Assembly: GCF_020544405.1 (NCBI RefSeq) | Contig: NZ_CP065410.1 | Location: 5,671,501-5,735,500 of the forward strand | DNA length: 64,000 bases | Source of the DNA: Pseudomonas sp. IAC-BECa141 | GTDB lineage: Bacteria; Pseudomonadota; Gammaproteobacteria; Pseudomonadales; Pseudomonadaceae | Reading direction: 5' to 3' | Shown here: piece by piece, positions 17,871-26,299 of the stretch | How the letters are laid out: every line of letters starts with the position of its first letter | Numbering within the stretch: the stretch's first letter is position 1 | Notes under the pieces: model-generated | The model's database searches: none | The model's input: only the letters and a program-made list of their open reading frames with translations | What the model was told of the DNA's origin: nothing | Made by a program: the position numbers and the translations under genes

Positions 17871-19091
17871 TTAAGCCGCATCGCGCTTGGCTTCGTTGCG
17901 GTAAGCCTCTACCGCCGCGATCAAGGCCTGAAGAATTTCCGCGCTTTCGCCGATCACCGACAGGTCGGCACGCTTGATCATGTCGCAACCCGGATCGAGG
18001 TTGATCGCCACCACCTTGTCGCAGGCACCGATGCCTTGCAGGTGCTGGATCGCCCCGGAAATCCCCACGGCCACGTAAACCCGCGCGGTGACCCAGGTGC
18101 CGGACGCGCCGACCTGACGGTCGCGGGCCATGAAGCCATCGTCCACCGCCACCCGCGAAGCGCCTTCGGTGGCACCGAGGGCGGCAGCGGTCTTGTGGAA
18201 AAGCTCCCAGTCCTTGACCCCGTTGCCGCCGGAGAAGATGAACTCGGCTTCGGCCATTGGAATCGCTGCCGGGTCCACCGCCACCGCGCCCAGATCCTCG
18301 ATCCGCGACAGGCTGCGCGCCACGGGTGTGGATAACTCCACCGGCAGCGCTTCGTGACGGGTTTCGCTGACCGGTTCGGCGCACTCGGCGGACGCCAGAA
18401 TCAGCCGCGCGACCGGGCGGGCCAGATCCTGCAACCCGGCACCGGCGCGGCCAATGCACTCCTGATCCTTGACCTGCCACACCCGCGTGGCCGGGCGCTC
18501 GCCCAGCGCCGCCGCGAAGCGCCGACCCAATTCGCCACCACCGCTGCGGCTGTCCGGCAGCAACCAGTGACGCGGGTTGAACTGGTTATCCACAGCCCGC
18601 AGACCCTGGATCCGTTGTTCCGGTGCATAACCGCTGAATTCTTCACCTTCCAGCACCAGCAAGCGGTCAACGCCTGCGGTGGCGAAAGCGTTTTCCTTGT
18701 GCTCGCCGAACACCACGGCCAGCACCGCACCATCGCTGCCGGCCAGTTGACGGGCCAGGCCGAGCAGATCGCGGTCGTGGCTGCTCAAACGGCCACCGAC
18801 CATGTCCGGCACCACGCTGATATAGAACGCCGGAGCCGGCACCTGATGCAGCGGCAATTGCACTTCGACCGCTGCCGAGCGTTTGACCGCCCCGCCCTGC
18901 TGGGCGCCGCTGCGGTCGATGCGCTTGATGCCGTTCGGCCCGATAAAGCCGATGCCGTGCAGGTTCTTGCGGATGATCCCGTTGGGCCCCATCCAGCTGT
19001 GTTGCGCCGGTTGCATGGCCGCGTGCAGCGGGTGCAGGCGGTTGCGTGCGATCCACTCGGCGCGGGGGTCGCGGCGGATAATGTCGCTCAT
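17871..19091 (-). CDS. etfA: Electron transfer flavoprotein alpha subunit for dimethylglycine oxidation
   Basis: A 406-residue ETF alpha subunit. The C-terminal FAD-binding half is typical (VGASGTWV, VYVAVGISGAIQH, AINLDPGC). The first 90 residues (RRDPRAEWIARNRLHPLHAA...) extend beyond the usual ~310-residue length and mark the version dedicated to methylamine oxidation. It overlaps the dgcB stop by one base, implying translational coupling, and precedes etfB. DnaA boxes lie within the gene at 18327 and 18586. Confidence 0.9.
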   Translation of the reverse strand: MSDIIRRDPRAEWIARNRLHPLHAAMQPAQHSWMGPNGIIRKNLHGIGFIGPNGIKRIDRSGAQQGGAVKRSAAVEVQLPLHQVPAPAFYISVVPDMVGGRLSSHDRDLLGLARQLAGSDGAVLAVVFGEHKENAFATAGVDRLLVLEGEEFSGYAPEQRIQGLRAVDNQFNPRHWLLPDSRSGGGELGRRFAAALGERPATRVWQVKDQECIGRAGAGLQDLARPVARLILASAECAEPVSETRHEALPVELSTPVARSLSRIEDLGAVAVDPAAIPMAEAEFIFSGGNGVKDWELFHKTAAALGATEGASRVAVDDGFMARDRQVGASGTWVTARVYVAVGISGAIQHLQGIGACDKVVAINLDPGCDMIKRADLSVIGESAEILQALIAAVEAYRNEAKRDAA

Positions 19092-21040
19092 CAGTGGGCC
19101 TCCGCAGGTTCACGTTTGGCCGGGGTGGCAGGCTTGTTCGGCGCGGCGTCTTCGAGCAGCGCGTCGGCCACCAGTTCGGCGATGTCCTTGATCAGCGGAC
19201 GCGGTTCGACCACGCCTTCGAGCATCGCCGTGCACTGTGGACAACCCACGGCCACCAGCTCGGCGCCGGTCTCGCGGATGTCTTCCATGCGCATGTCGGG
19301 GATCCGCTGCTTGCCCGGAATGTCGGTGATCGGCGCCCCGCCACCGCCGCCGCAGCAGCGCGAACGGAAGCCGGAACGTTGCATTTCCTTGATCTCGATG
19401 CCGAGGGCGCGCAGCACTTCGCGCGGCGCCTCGTACTCGCCGTTGTAACGGCCGAGGTAGCACGGGTCGTGATAGGTCACGCTGTTGCCTTTGTGCTGAC
19501 CGAGGTTCAGCGCGCCGGCCTGGATGATTTCCGCCAGATAAGTGCTGTGATGCTGCACGAGATAATTGCCGTCGAACGCGCCGTACTCGTTTTTCAGCAC
19601 ATGGAAGCTGTGCGGATCGCAGGTGACGATGCGGTTGAAGCTGTATTTGGCCAGGGTCTGGATATTGCGTTTGGCGAGCAGCTGGAAGGTGGCTTCATCG
19701 CCAAGACGCCGGGCCACGTCGCCGCTGTCGCGCTCTTCGAGCCCCAGCACCGCGAAGTCGACCTTGGCCGCTTTCAGCACTTTGACGAAGGCGCGCAGGG
19801 TGCGCTGGTTGCGCATGTCGAAGGCACCGTCGCCCACCCAGAACAGCACGTCGGTGGACTTCTTCTCGCTGAGCAGGTTGAGGTTCAGGTCCGCCGCCCA
19901 GTTCATCCGCCCGCCCGGGGCGAAACCGCCAGGGTTGTCGGTGGCAATCAGGTTTTCCAGAACCTCGGCACCCTTGTTCGGGGTCGCGCCTTTTTCCAGG
20001 GTCAGGTGACGGCGCATGTCGACGATGGCATCGACGTGCTCGATCATCATCGGGCATTCCTCGACGCAGGCGCGGCAGGTAGTGCACGACCACAGGGTTT
20101 CGGCATCGACCAGACCGTTGACGATCGGTTGATGCGGATTGCCGCTGTGTTCGCCCACCGGTTTGCCCGGATACGGGCTGCCGGCGAACTGGGCATCGGT
20201 GCCGCCGGCGAGGCCGACGACCATGTCCTGAATCAGTTTTTTCGGGTTCAGCGGCTGGCCGGCGGCGAATGCCGGGCACGCGGCTTCGCACTTGCCGCAC
20301 TGCACGCAGGCGTCGAAACCGAGCAGTTGGTTCCAGGTGAAATCCTTGGGCTTTTCCACACCCAGCGGCGCGGTCGGATCATTCAGATCCAGCGGTTTCA
20401 AACCGGTGGAACGGCCGCCGCCGAAGCGTTCGGCGCGGCGGTGCCAGGCCAGGTGCAAGGCACCGGCGAAGGCGTGTTTCATCGGGCCGCCCCAGGTCAT
20501 GCCGAAGAACAGTTCCGACACGCCCCACAGCACACCGACCCCGAGAATCGCCGCCAGCACCCAGCCACCGAAGTTCTCCGGCAGGATCCCGGCCACCGGC
20601 AAGGTCACCAGGAAGAACGAGGCCGAGAACGCCAGCAGGCTTTTCGGCAGGCGCATCCACGGGCCTTTCGACAGCCGCGACGGCGGGTTGAGCCGACGCC
20701 GATAGACGAAGATCGCGCCGACGAACATCACCGCCGTCATCAGCAGCAACGCGTAGCCAAGAATGCGGTTATGCAGGCCGAAACCGTGCACCAGAATCGC
20801 CAGCACGATCGACGCCACCGCACCGCCCGCCGTGGCGACGTGGGTGTTGGCAATGTATTTGTCCCGCGCCACCACGTGGTGCAGATCGACCATGTAACGC
20901 TTGGGCATGGCGAACAGGCCGCCGATCAGATCGACCTTCGAGGCCCGGCCCCGGCGCCACATGGCCACCCGCCGCAACGCACCCAGCACCGCAAGGGCCA
21001 GGGCTGCGAACAACAGGATTGGAAGAAGGGTGTTCAACAT
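19091..21040 (-). CDS. dgcB: Dimethylglycine catabolism iron-sulfur membrane protein DgcB
   Basis: A 649-residue protein. N-terminal membrane helices (LLPILLFAALALAVLGAL, VASIVLAILVHGFG, YALLLMTAVMFVGAIF and one or two more) are followed by two 4Fe-4S ferredoxin motifs (CVQCGKCEAACP and CTTCRACVEECP). Two CCG-type cysteine-rich domains follow (CDPHSFHV region and SRCCGGGGG; DPCYLGRYNG and GCPQC). This is the heterodisulfide-reductase-D-like layout. It is required with DgcA to convert dimethylglycine to sarcosine and probably passes electrons from EtfAB to the quinone pool. Start ATG at 21040. Confidence 0.93.
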   Translation of the reverse strand: MLNTLLPILLFAALALAVLGALRRVAMWRRGRASKVDLIGGLFAMPKRYMVDLHHVVARDKYIANTHVATAGGAVASIVLAILVHGFGLHNRILGYALLLMTAVMFVGAIFVYRRRLNPPSRLSKGPWMRLPKSLLAFSASFFLVTLPVAGILPENFGGWVLAAILGVGVLWGVSELFFGMTWGGPMKHAFAGALHLAWHRRAERFGGGRSTGLKPLDLNDPTAPLGVEKPKDFTWNQLLGFDACVQCGKCEAACPAFAAGQPLNPKKLIQDMVVGLAGGTDAQFAGSPYPGKPVGEHSGNPHQPIVNGLVDAETLWSCTTCRACVEECPMMIEHVDAIVDMRRHLTLEKGATPNKGAEVLENLIATDNPGGFAPGGRMNWAADLNLNLLSEKKSTDVLFWVGDGAFDMRNQRTLRAFVKVLKAAKVDFAVLGLEERDSGDVARRLGDEATFQLLAKRNIQTLAKYSFNRIVTCDPHSFHVLKNEYGAFDGNYLVQHHSTYLAEIIQAGALNLGQHKGNSVTYHDPCYLGRYNGEYEAPREVLRALGIEIKEMQRSGFRSRCCGGGGGAPITDIPGKQRIPDMRMEDIRETGAELVAVGCPQCTAMLEGVVEPRPLIKDIAELVADALLEDAAPNKPATPAKREPAEAH

Positions 21041-21088
21041 AGTGAAGCTCCCACCAGTACAGCCTGGAGAAACACGTTCGGCGTGTTC

Positions 21089-21179
21089 CTGTGGGAGCGA
21101 GCTTGCTCGCGAAAGCGCCGGGTCAGTCGATGCAGCGGTGACTGACAGAATGCATTCGCGGGCAAGCCCGCTCCCACAG
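21089..21179. repeat. Paired REP element between dgcA and dgcB
   Basis: CTGTGGGAGCGAGCTTGCTC at the left and its inverted partner ending GCTCCCACAG at the right, with a short CAGTC/GACTG stem between. Located in the 155-bp dgcA-dgcB gap; it may modulate expression inside the operon. Confidence 0.9.
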
Positions 21180-21195
21180 GGTCATGTGCAAGCTT

Positions 21196-23256
21196 TTAGA
21201 AATCCTTGCAGAGGCGCAGGGCGTCATAGATCGCAGCGTGGGTATTACGCTGCGCCACGCAGTCACCGATGCGGAACAGCAGGTAACCGTCGCCATTGCT
21301 GCTCAACGAAGGTTGCGGCTGGATCGCGAACAGCGCCTCGACATCGATCTGGCCCTTGTTGCGCGAGCCGTCCTTCAGCGCGTAGTAGATTTCTTCGTCC
21401 GGACGCACGCCGTTCTCGACGACCACCTGATCCACCACCCGCTCCTCTTTGGCGCCGGTGTATTCGTTCTCCAGCACCGCGACGAGTTTGTCGCCTTCGC
21501 GGTAGACCTTCTCCAGCATCATGTCGCCGGTCATGATCACTTCTTTCGGGTACATGCTGCGGTAGTAGGTCGGGAACGACGTACCGCCGATGGCCACGCC
21601 CGGCTTGATGTCGTCGGTGACAATCTCGACCTGGCTGCCCTTGTCCGCGAGGAAGTCGGCCACCGACATCCCGGTGAACTCGCAGATGGTGTCGTAGACC
21701 AGCACGTTCTTGCCCGGCGCAACCTTGCCGTCGAGCACGTCCCAGCTGCTGACCACCAGCCCTTCGGCAGCGCCCCAGTGTTCGTTCTGCTCCAGGTAAG
21801 GGTGACCGCCAACAGCCAGCACGACGATGTCCGGACGCAGGTCCATGATGGTGTCGGCATCGGCGGCAGTGCCCAGACGCAGGTCGACTTTCAGCCGCGC
21901 CAGCTCCAGCTGGAACCAGCGAGTGATACCGGCGATCTGGTCACGCTGCGGCGCTTTCGAAGCCGTGGTGATCTGCCCACCGATGAATTCCTTCTTCTCG
22001 AACAGGGTCACGTCGTGGCCACGTTCGGCCGCCACGCGGGCAGCTTCCATCCCCGCCGGGCCGGCACCGACGATCACCACCTTGCGTTTCGGTCCGGTGG
22101 ATTTCTCGATGATGTGCGGCACGCCCATGTATTCACGGGAGGTCGCGGCGTTCTGGATGCACAGCACGTCCAGGCCCTGGTACTGACGGTCGATGCAATA
22201 GTTGGCGCCGACGCACTGCTTGATCTGGTCGACCTGGCCCATCTTTATCTTGGCGATCAGGTGCGGGTCGGCGATGTGGGCGCGGGTCATGCCGACCATG
22301 TCGACGTAACCGCCCTCCAGAATGCGCGTGGCCTGGTTCGGGTCCTTGATGTTCTGCGCGTGCAGCACCGGAACCTTGACCACTTCCTTGATCCCGGCCG
22401 CCAGGTGCAGGAACGGCTCCGGCGGGTAACTCATGTTCGGAATCACGTTGGCCAGGGTGTTGTGGGTGTCGCAACCCGAGCCGACGACACCGATGAAATC
22501 GAGCATGCCGGTGTCGTCGTAATACTTGGCGATCTGTTTCATGTCTTCGTGGGACAGACCGTCCGGGTGGAACTCGTCGCCGCAGATACGCATGCCGACG
22601 CAGAAGTCGTCACCGACCTCGGCACGCACGGCCTTCAGAACCTCCAGACCGAACTTCATCCGGCCTTCAAAGGTGCCGCCCCATTCGTCGGTCCGCTTGT
22701 TGACGCGCGGGCTCCAGAACTGGTCGATCATGTGCTGGTGCACGGCCGACAGTTCGACGCCGTCCAGGCCGCCGGCCTTGGCGCGACGCGCGGCTTGCGC
22801 GTAGTTGCCGATCACCCGCCAGATTTCTTCCGGCTCGATGGTCTTGCAGGTGGCGCGGTGCACCGGTTCGCGGATGCCCGACGGCGACATCAGGGTCGGC
22901 CAGTGAAAACCGTCCCAACGCGAGCGACGGCCCATGTGGGTAATCTGGATCATGATCTTGGCGCCATGCTTGTGCATGGCGTCGGCGAGATTCTGGAAGT
23001 GCGGGATGATCCGGTCGGTGGACAGGTTCACCGAACTCCACCATTGCTGCGGGCTGTCGATCGCCACCACGGACGAACCGCCACAGATCGCCAGGCCGAT
23101 GCCGCCCTTGGCTTTCTCTTCGTAATACTTGACGTACCGTTCGGTGGTCATGCCGCCGTCGGTCGCGTAGACCTCGGCGTGCGCGGTGCTGAGCACGCGG
23201 TTGCGGATGGTCAGTTTGCCAATTTGAATTGGCTGAAACATTGCTTCGAAAGCCAT
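21196..23256 (-). CDS. dgcA: Dimethylglycine dehydrogenase DgcA (old yellow enzyme/TMADH family)
   Basis: A 686-residue flavoenzyme that demethylates dimethylglycine to sarcosine. Residues 1-340 are an FMN TIM barrel (MFQPIQIGKLTIRNRVL, HQHMIDQFWSPRVNKRTDEWGG). Then come a cysteine segment and a Rossmann part with GAGPAGMEAARVAAERGHDV. In the TMADH-type cluster the pattern is CxxCxxCx(12)C; here C348, C354 and C366 are present but the second position is alanine (A351 in CVGANYC). It is separated from the upstream DUF5943 gene by 15 bp and followed by dgcB. Confidence 0.93.
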   Translation of the reverse strand: MAFEAMFQPIQIGKLTIRNRVLSTAHAEVYATDGGMTTERYVKYYEEKAKGGIGLAICGGSSVVAIDSPQQWWSSVNLSTDRIIPHFQNLADAMHKHGAKIMIQITHMGRRSRWDGFHWPTLMSPSGIREPVHRATCKTIEPEEIWRVIGNYAQAARRAKAGGLDGVELSAVHQHMIDQFWSPRVNKRTDEWGGTFEGRMKFGLEVLKAVRAEVGDDFCVGMRICGDEFHPDGLSHEDMKQIAKYYDDTGMLDFIGVVGSGCDTHNTLANVIPNMSYPPEPFLHLAAGIKEVVKVPVLHAQNIKDPNQATRILEGGYVDMVGMTRAHIADPHLIAKIKMGQVDQIKQCVGANYCIDRQYQGLDVLCIQNAATSREYMGVPHIIEKSTGPKRKVVIVGAGPAGMEAARVAAERGHDVTLFEKKEFIGGQITTASKAPQRDQIAGITRWFQLELARLKVDLRLGTAADADTIMDLRPDIVVLAVGGHPYLEQNEHWGAAEGLVVSSWDVLDGKVAPGKNVLVYDTICEFTGMSVADFLADKGSQVEIVTDDIKPGVAIGGTSFPTYYRSMYPKEVIMTGDMMLEKVYREGDKLVAVLENEYTGAKEERVVDQVVVENGVRPDEEIYYALKDGSRNKGQIDVEALFAIQPQPSLSSNGDGYLLFRIGDCVAQRNTHAAIYDALRLCKDF

Positions 23257-23271
23257 GGCGGGTTCCTCGAC

Positions 23272-23802
23272 TTACAACGGCTTGACGGTGAACAGGCCGT
23301 CGTCGTGGCCTTCTTCGGAGCCACCGTAGACCTGCTCGGCCACGGTGCGGATCTTGCTGCCGCGAGCGGCGAGGATCTGATCCATCGCTCCGGCAAACCA
23401 GCCGGTGAACATGTAGTCGACCTTGCGCCCGACCTTGCCGTAGACGTAGACGAACGCCGAGTGTTCGAGCTTGACGCTGGCGGTGCCTTTGTCGAGGTCG
23501 ATGTCCTGGATCTTGAACAGGCCCCAGCCGCGCTGCGACAGGCGCTTCATGTAGTGCTCGAACACCGCGACGCCTTCCAGACTGTGGCACTCGGCTTCTT
23601 TTTCACACCAGTGCCAGGCGGATTTGTAGCCGGCCTTGTAGAGGATTTCGGCATAGGCCTCGGCGCCCAGCACTTCCTCGATGCCCATGTGGTTGTTGAC
23701 GAAGAAATGCCGTGGCACGTACAGCATCGGCAGGGCGTCGGAGGTCCAGACACCGGTCTCGCTGTCGACTTCGATTGGCAATTGCGGGGCGATCTTGGCC
23801 AT
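23272..23802 (-). CDS. DUF5943 protein of the dimethylglycine operon
   Basis: A 176-residue soluble protein conserved between the dipeptidase gene and dgcA in Pseudomonas. The region YMKRLSQRGWGLFKIQDIDLDKGTASVKLEHSAF and the ending with FTGWFAGAMD look like a V4R/heme-NO-binding-like fold (4-vinyl-reductase domain), usually a small-ligand sensor or a chaperone-like module. The function is not known. The position, 15 bp upstream of dgcA, implies a role in dimethylglycine oxidation, for example in DgcA assembly. The ATG at 23802 follows GGAGTTAAGTTTCC. Confidence 0.8.
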   Translation of the reverse strand: MAKIAPQLPIEVDSETGVWTSDALPMLYVPRHFFVNNHMGIEEVLGAEAYAEILYKAGYKSAWHWCEKEAECHSLEGVAVFEHYMKRLSQRGWGLFKIQDIDLDKGTASVKLEHSAFVYVYGKVGRKVDYMFTGWFAGAMDQILAARGSKIRTVAEQVYGGSEEGHDDGLFTVKPL

Positions 23803-23879
23803 GGAAACTTAACTCCAGAAAAATTTTGGTGTTGCCCCCGGCGCGGACGGCCGGGGGAAAGTATTCGGGAAGCGGCGGC

Positions 23880-24857
23880 TTATTCGCCCCAGACGTCTTT
23901 CAGGACGTTCACCCAGTTTTCACCCATGATCTTGCGTACCACGCGCTCGGAGTGGCCGCGCTTGAGCAGGGTTTCGGTCAGGTTCGGGAACTCGCCGACG
24001 GTGCGGATGCCCAGCGGGTTGATGATCTTGCCGAAGTTGGTCAGACGGCGGGCGTAGCCCTTGTCGTGGGTCAGATATTCGAAGAAGTCCTGACCGTGAC
24101 CCTGGGTAAAGTCGGTGCCGATACCGATGGCGTCTTCGCCGACCAGGTTCATGGTGTATTCGATGGCTTCGGCGTAGTCGTCGATGGTCGAATCGATGCC
24201 CTTGGCCAGGAACGGCGCGAACATGGTCACGCCGACGAAACCGCCGTGGTCGGCGATGAATTTCAGCTCTTCATCGGATTTGTTGCGCGGGTGCTCTTTC
24301 AGCCCCGACGGCAGGCAGTGGGAATAGCAAACCGGTTTTTTCGATTCGAGGATGACTTCCTCGGAGGTCTTGGAGCCGACGTGGGACAGGTCGCACATGA
24401 CGCCGACACGGTTCATTTCGGCGACGATTTCGCGACCGAAGCCCGACAGGCCGCCGTCACGTTCGTAGCAACCGGTACCCACCAGGTTCTGGGTGTTGTA
24501 GCACATCTGCACGATGCCGACGCCGAGCTGCTTGAACACCTCGACATAGCCGATCTGGTCTTCGAACGCGTGGGCGTTCTGGAAGCCGAACAGGATGCCG
24601 GTCTTGCCCTGCTCCTTGGCCTTGCGGATATCGGCGGTGGTGCGGACGGGGATCACCAGGTCGCTGTTTTCACGAATCAGTTTCTGGCTGGCCGCGATGT
24701 TGTTGACCGTGGCCTGAAAACCCTCCCACACCGACACGGTGCAGTTGGCCGCCGTCAGACCGCCCTTGCGCATGTCTTCGAACAGCTCGCGGTTCCATTT
24801 GGCAATGATCAGACCGTCGATAACGATGCTGTCGGCGTGTAATTCGGCTGGGCTCAT
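23880..24857 (-). CDS. Renal-dipeptidase-family (M19) amidohydrolase, first gene of the dgc operon
   Basis: A 325-residue membrane-dipeptidase-family protein. C-terminal zinc-site landmarks remain (MCDLSHVG, CYSHCLPSGL, GIGTDF). The N-terminal HxD that normally gives two zinc ligands (VIDGHND in typical members) is replaced by VIDGLIIAKW. So it may bind one metal or act on another substrate than dipeptides. The start MSPAELHADS at 24857 was chosen because a GGGGA element lies upstream and the longer frame runs through the regulatory region. It heads the row dipeptidase-DUF5943-dgcA-dgcB-etfA-etfB. Confidence 0.85.
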   Translation of the reverse strand: MSPAELHADSIVIDGLIIAKWNRELFEDMRKGGLTAANCTVSVWEGFQATVNNIAASQKLIRENSDLVIPVRTTADIRKAKEQGKTGILFGFQNAHAFEDQIGYVEVFKQLGVGIVQMCYNTQNLVGTGCYERDGGLSGFGREIVAEMNRVGVMCDLSHVGSKTSEEVILESKKPVCYSHCLPSGLKEHPRNKSDEELKFIADHGGFVGVTMFAPFLAKGIDSTIDDYAEAIEYTMNLVGEDAIGIGTDFTQGHGQDFFEYLTHDKGYARRLTNFGKIINPLGIRTVGEFPNLTETLLKRGHSERVVRKIMGENWVNVLKDVWGE

Positions 24858-24924
24858 CAGGCGTCCCCTTATTGGCGATTCATGCGCCGAATCGTCTGCC
24901 GGCGCTTTGGGGCCAGCATATGCC

Positions 24925-24990
24925 TCGGTGCGCGACCAGCCGGGTGCAAAAACGACAGGGGAATTGCCGAAAGCGTCAATCCGCGACAAA
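24925..24990 (+). promoter_or_regulatory. Candidate GbdR operator upstream of the dgc operon
   Basis: GTGCGCGACCAGCC (24929) and AAAACGACAGG (24950) have CGAC cores exactly 20 bp apart. A further ATCCGCGACA at 24979 matches the gbcA site (5986). CGCGACCAGCC is identical to the second gbcA half-site. The half-sites point away from the dipeptidase gene, so orientation is a weak point. Confidence 0.45.
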
Positions 24991-25091
24991 GGGTCGCCAA
25001 CCGGTCCGACCGGCCACCTGTTCAAGCCCGCGAGCTTGAGCCAGAATCTGCCGCATCCCGGAAACACCACTGGATTAGAGCGGCGACATCA

Positions 25092-25493
25092 ATGAAATCG
25101 ATCTTCCTGGCTTTGGCCCTGATTGCGACCGGCGTACACGCCGCCGAAGAGTCCGACAACAACCCGTGCGATGCGGTGGAAAACGACGTTCAGACCCTGG
25201 AATGCTCGACCTACAGCCGCACCACCGCCGAAGACCTGCTCAAGGACAACTACGCCAGCCTGAACGAGCGTATGCAGGCCACCTACGGCAAGAACCCGGC
25301 GCAACTGGCCGACATCACCGCCAAACTCAAGGCCGCCCAGCAACAATGGCTGAAAACCCGCGACGCCGACTGCGCCGTCGAAGCCTTCCCGGCGACGGAC
25401 GGCAGCAAGGCGTTCAAGATTGCGCAGAATGACTGCGTGGCGCGGATGAGTGACGAGCGGTCGGAGTTTTTGGAGTCGATTGGGCAGGAGTAA
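25092..25493 (+). CDS. Small secreted LprI/DUF1311-like protein
   Basis: A 133-residue protein with a signal peptide (MKSIFLALALIATGVHAAEE). The mature part has CDAVENDVQTLECSTYS near the start, then AEDLLKDNYASLNERMQ and QQQWLKTRDADCAVEA, ending in CVARMSDERSEFLE. That is the LprI/YecT pattern: paired cysteines and a W..RDA.C motif. Family members include lysozyme inhibitors. It is divergent from the dgc operon and probably periplasmic. The ATG at 25092 is the first after the regulatory region; no strong Shine-Dalgarno was seen. Confidence 0.75.
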   Translation: MKSIFLALALIATGVHAAEESDNNPCDAVENDVQTLECSTYSRTTAEDLLKDNYASLNERMQATYGKNPAQLADITAKLKAAQQQWLKTRDADCAVEAFPATDGSKAFKIAQNDCVARMSDERSEFLESIGQE

Positions 25494-25637
25494 TCGCTTA
25501 TTCACCGGAGAAAGCTGGAAGTATTTTCAGCTTTCTGATGCAAAAGAATCTTTTCCCACAAAGCGTTCAGATCTGCCCCACAGATTCTGTCTGAAGCCTC
25601 TGTTCTCGGGGCTTTCCATGAAACATAGCGTCAAGTT

Positions 25638-25684
25638 TTGTTTATTGGCCACCTGAAAAATATAAGCAAAGATTCGCAAATCTT
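25638..25684 (+). promoter_or_regulatory. Promoter and operator of the toxin-antitoxin pair
   Basis: TTGTTT (25638) and TATAAG (25661) are 17 bp apart, a good sigma-70 promoter. It is followed at 25669-25684 by the inverted repeat AAGATT-CGCA-AATCTT over the likely transcription start. Such a site suits repression by the Xre-type antitoxin. Confidence 0.6.
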
Positions 25685-25705
25685 ATAAAAGACTTATATT
25701 CTGCC

Positions 25706-25960
25706 ATGAACAGCATCCACTGGAACCGAAAGGCCGTTAAGCAACTCCTGAAATTGCACTCCGCTCATCAGTGTCAGGTCAGAGATGCCATCACGGTGCT
25801 TGCTGACATGCCTGATGTGGGTAATGTGAAAGCACTGGTTGGTCATGACTACGCCTATCGGCTGCGCGTCGGTAATTACCGAGTCATGTTCGACTGGGAT
25901 GGCGCGATCAAAGTGGTCAGTATTCAAGAGGTAAAAAAACGCGATGAACGCACTTACTGA
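25706..25960 (+). CDS. RelE/ParE-family toxin
   Basis: An 84-residue RelE/ParE-superfamily protein: NRKAVKQLLKL at the N-terminus, then the core YAYRLRVGNYRVMFDW, ending IQEVKKRDERTY. The RLRVGNYRV strand and terminal xRxxxTY match mRNA-interferase-type RelE toxins. It comes first in the operon and overlaps the antitoxin gene by 17 bp, so the order is toxin-antitoxin (HigBA-like). Confidence 0.88.
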   Translation: MNSIHWNRKAVKQLLKLHSAHQCQVRDAITVLADMPDVGNVKALVGHDYAYRLRVGNYRVMFDWDGAIKVVSIQEVKKRDERTY

Positions 25961-26267
25961 CATCCAAATCATCAATGATTCCGAGGGCAAACCCGCTTTC
26001 GTAGTCATTCCTTACGCGCAATATGTGGCGCAGAAAATGGAGCCTGACCTGATTCCCCATGAGGTGGTCAGTCGTATTGTCGACGGGGCAACTCCGATCA
26101 GGGCCTGGCGCGAACATCTCAACCTGACCCAGGAAGAAGTAGCTCGGCGCATGGGCATTTCACAGCCTGCCTTTGCCCAGCAGGAAAGCGTTGCAAAGCC
26201 GCGCAAGGTCACTCGCGAAAAGATTGCAGCGGCGTTTGGTATCACCGCCAACCAGCTTGAGCTGTAA
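25944..26267 (+). CDS. Xre-family antitoxin
   Basis: A 107-residue antitoxin. The N-terminal half (IIDGATPIRAW-type, after QIINDSEGKPAFVVIPYAQY) would bind the toxin. The C-terminal helix-turn-helix is LNLTQEEVARRMGISQPAFAQQE. It overlaps the toxin gene, giving translational coupling, and probably represses the operon through the palindrome at 25669. Confidence 0.88.
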   Translation: MNALTDIQIINDSEGKPAFVVIPYAQYVAQKMEPDLIPHEVVSRIVDGATPIRAWREHLNLTQEEVARRMGISQPAFAQQESVAKPRKVTREKIAAAFGITANQLEL

Positions 26268-26299
26268 GCTGCACCTCTTCCGCCAATCAAGGGATTCAC

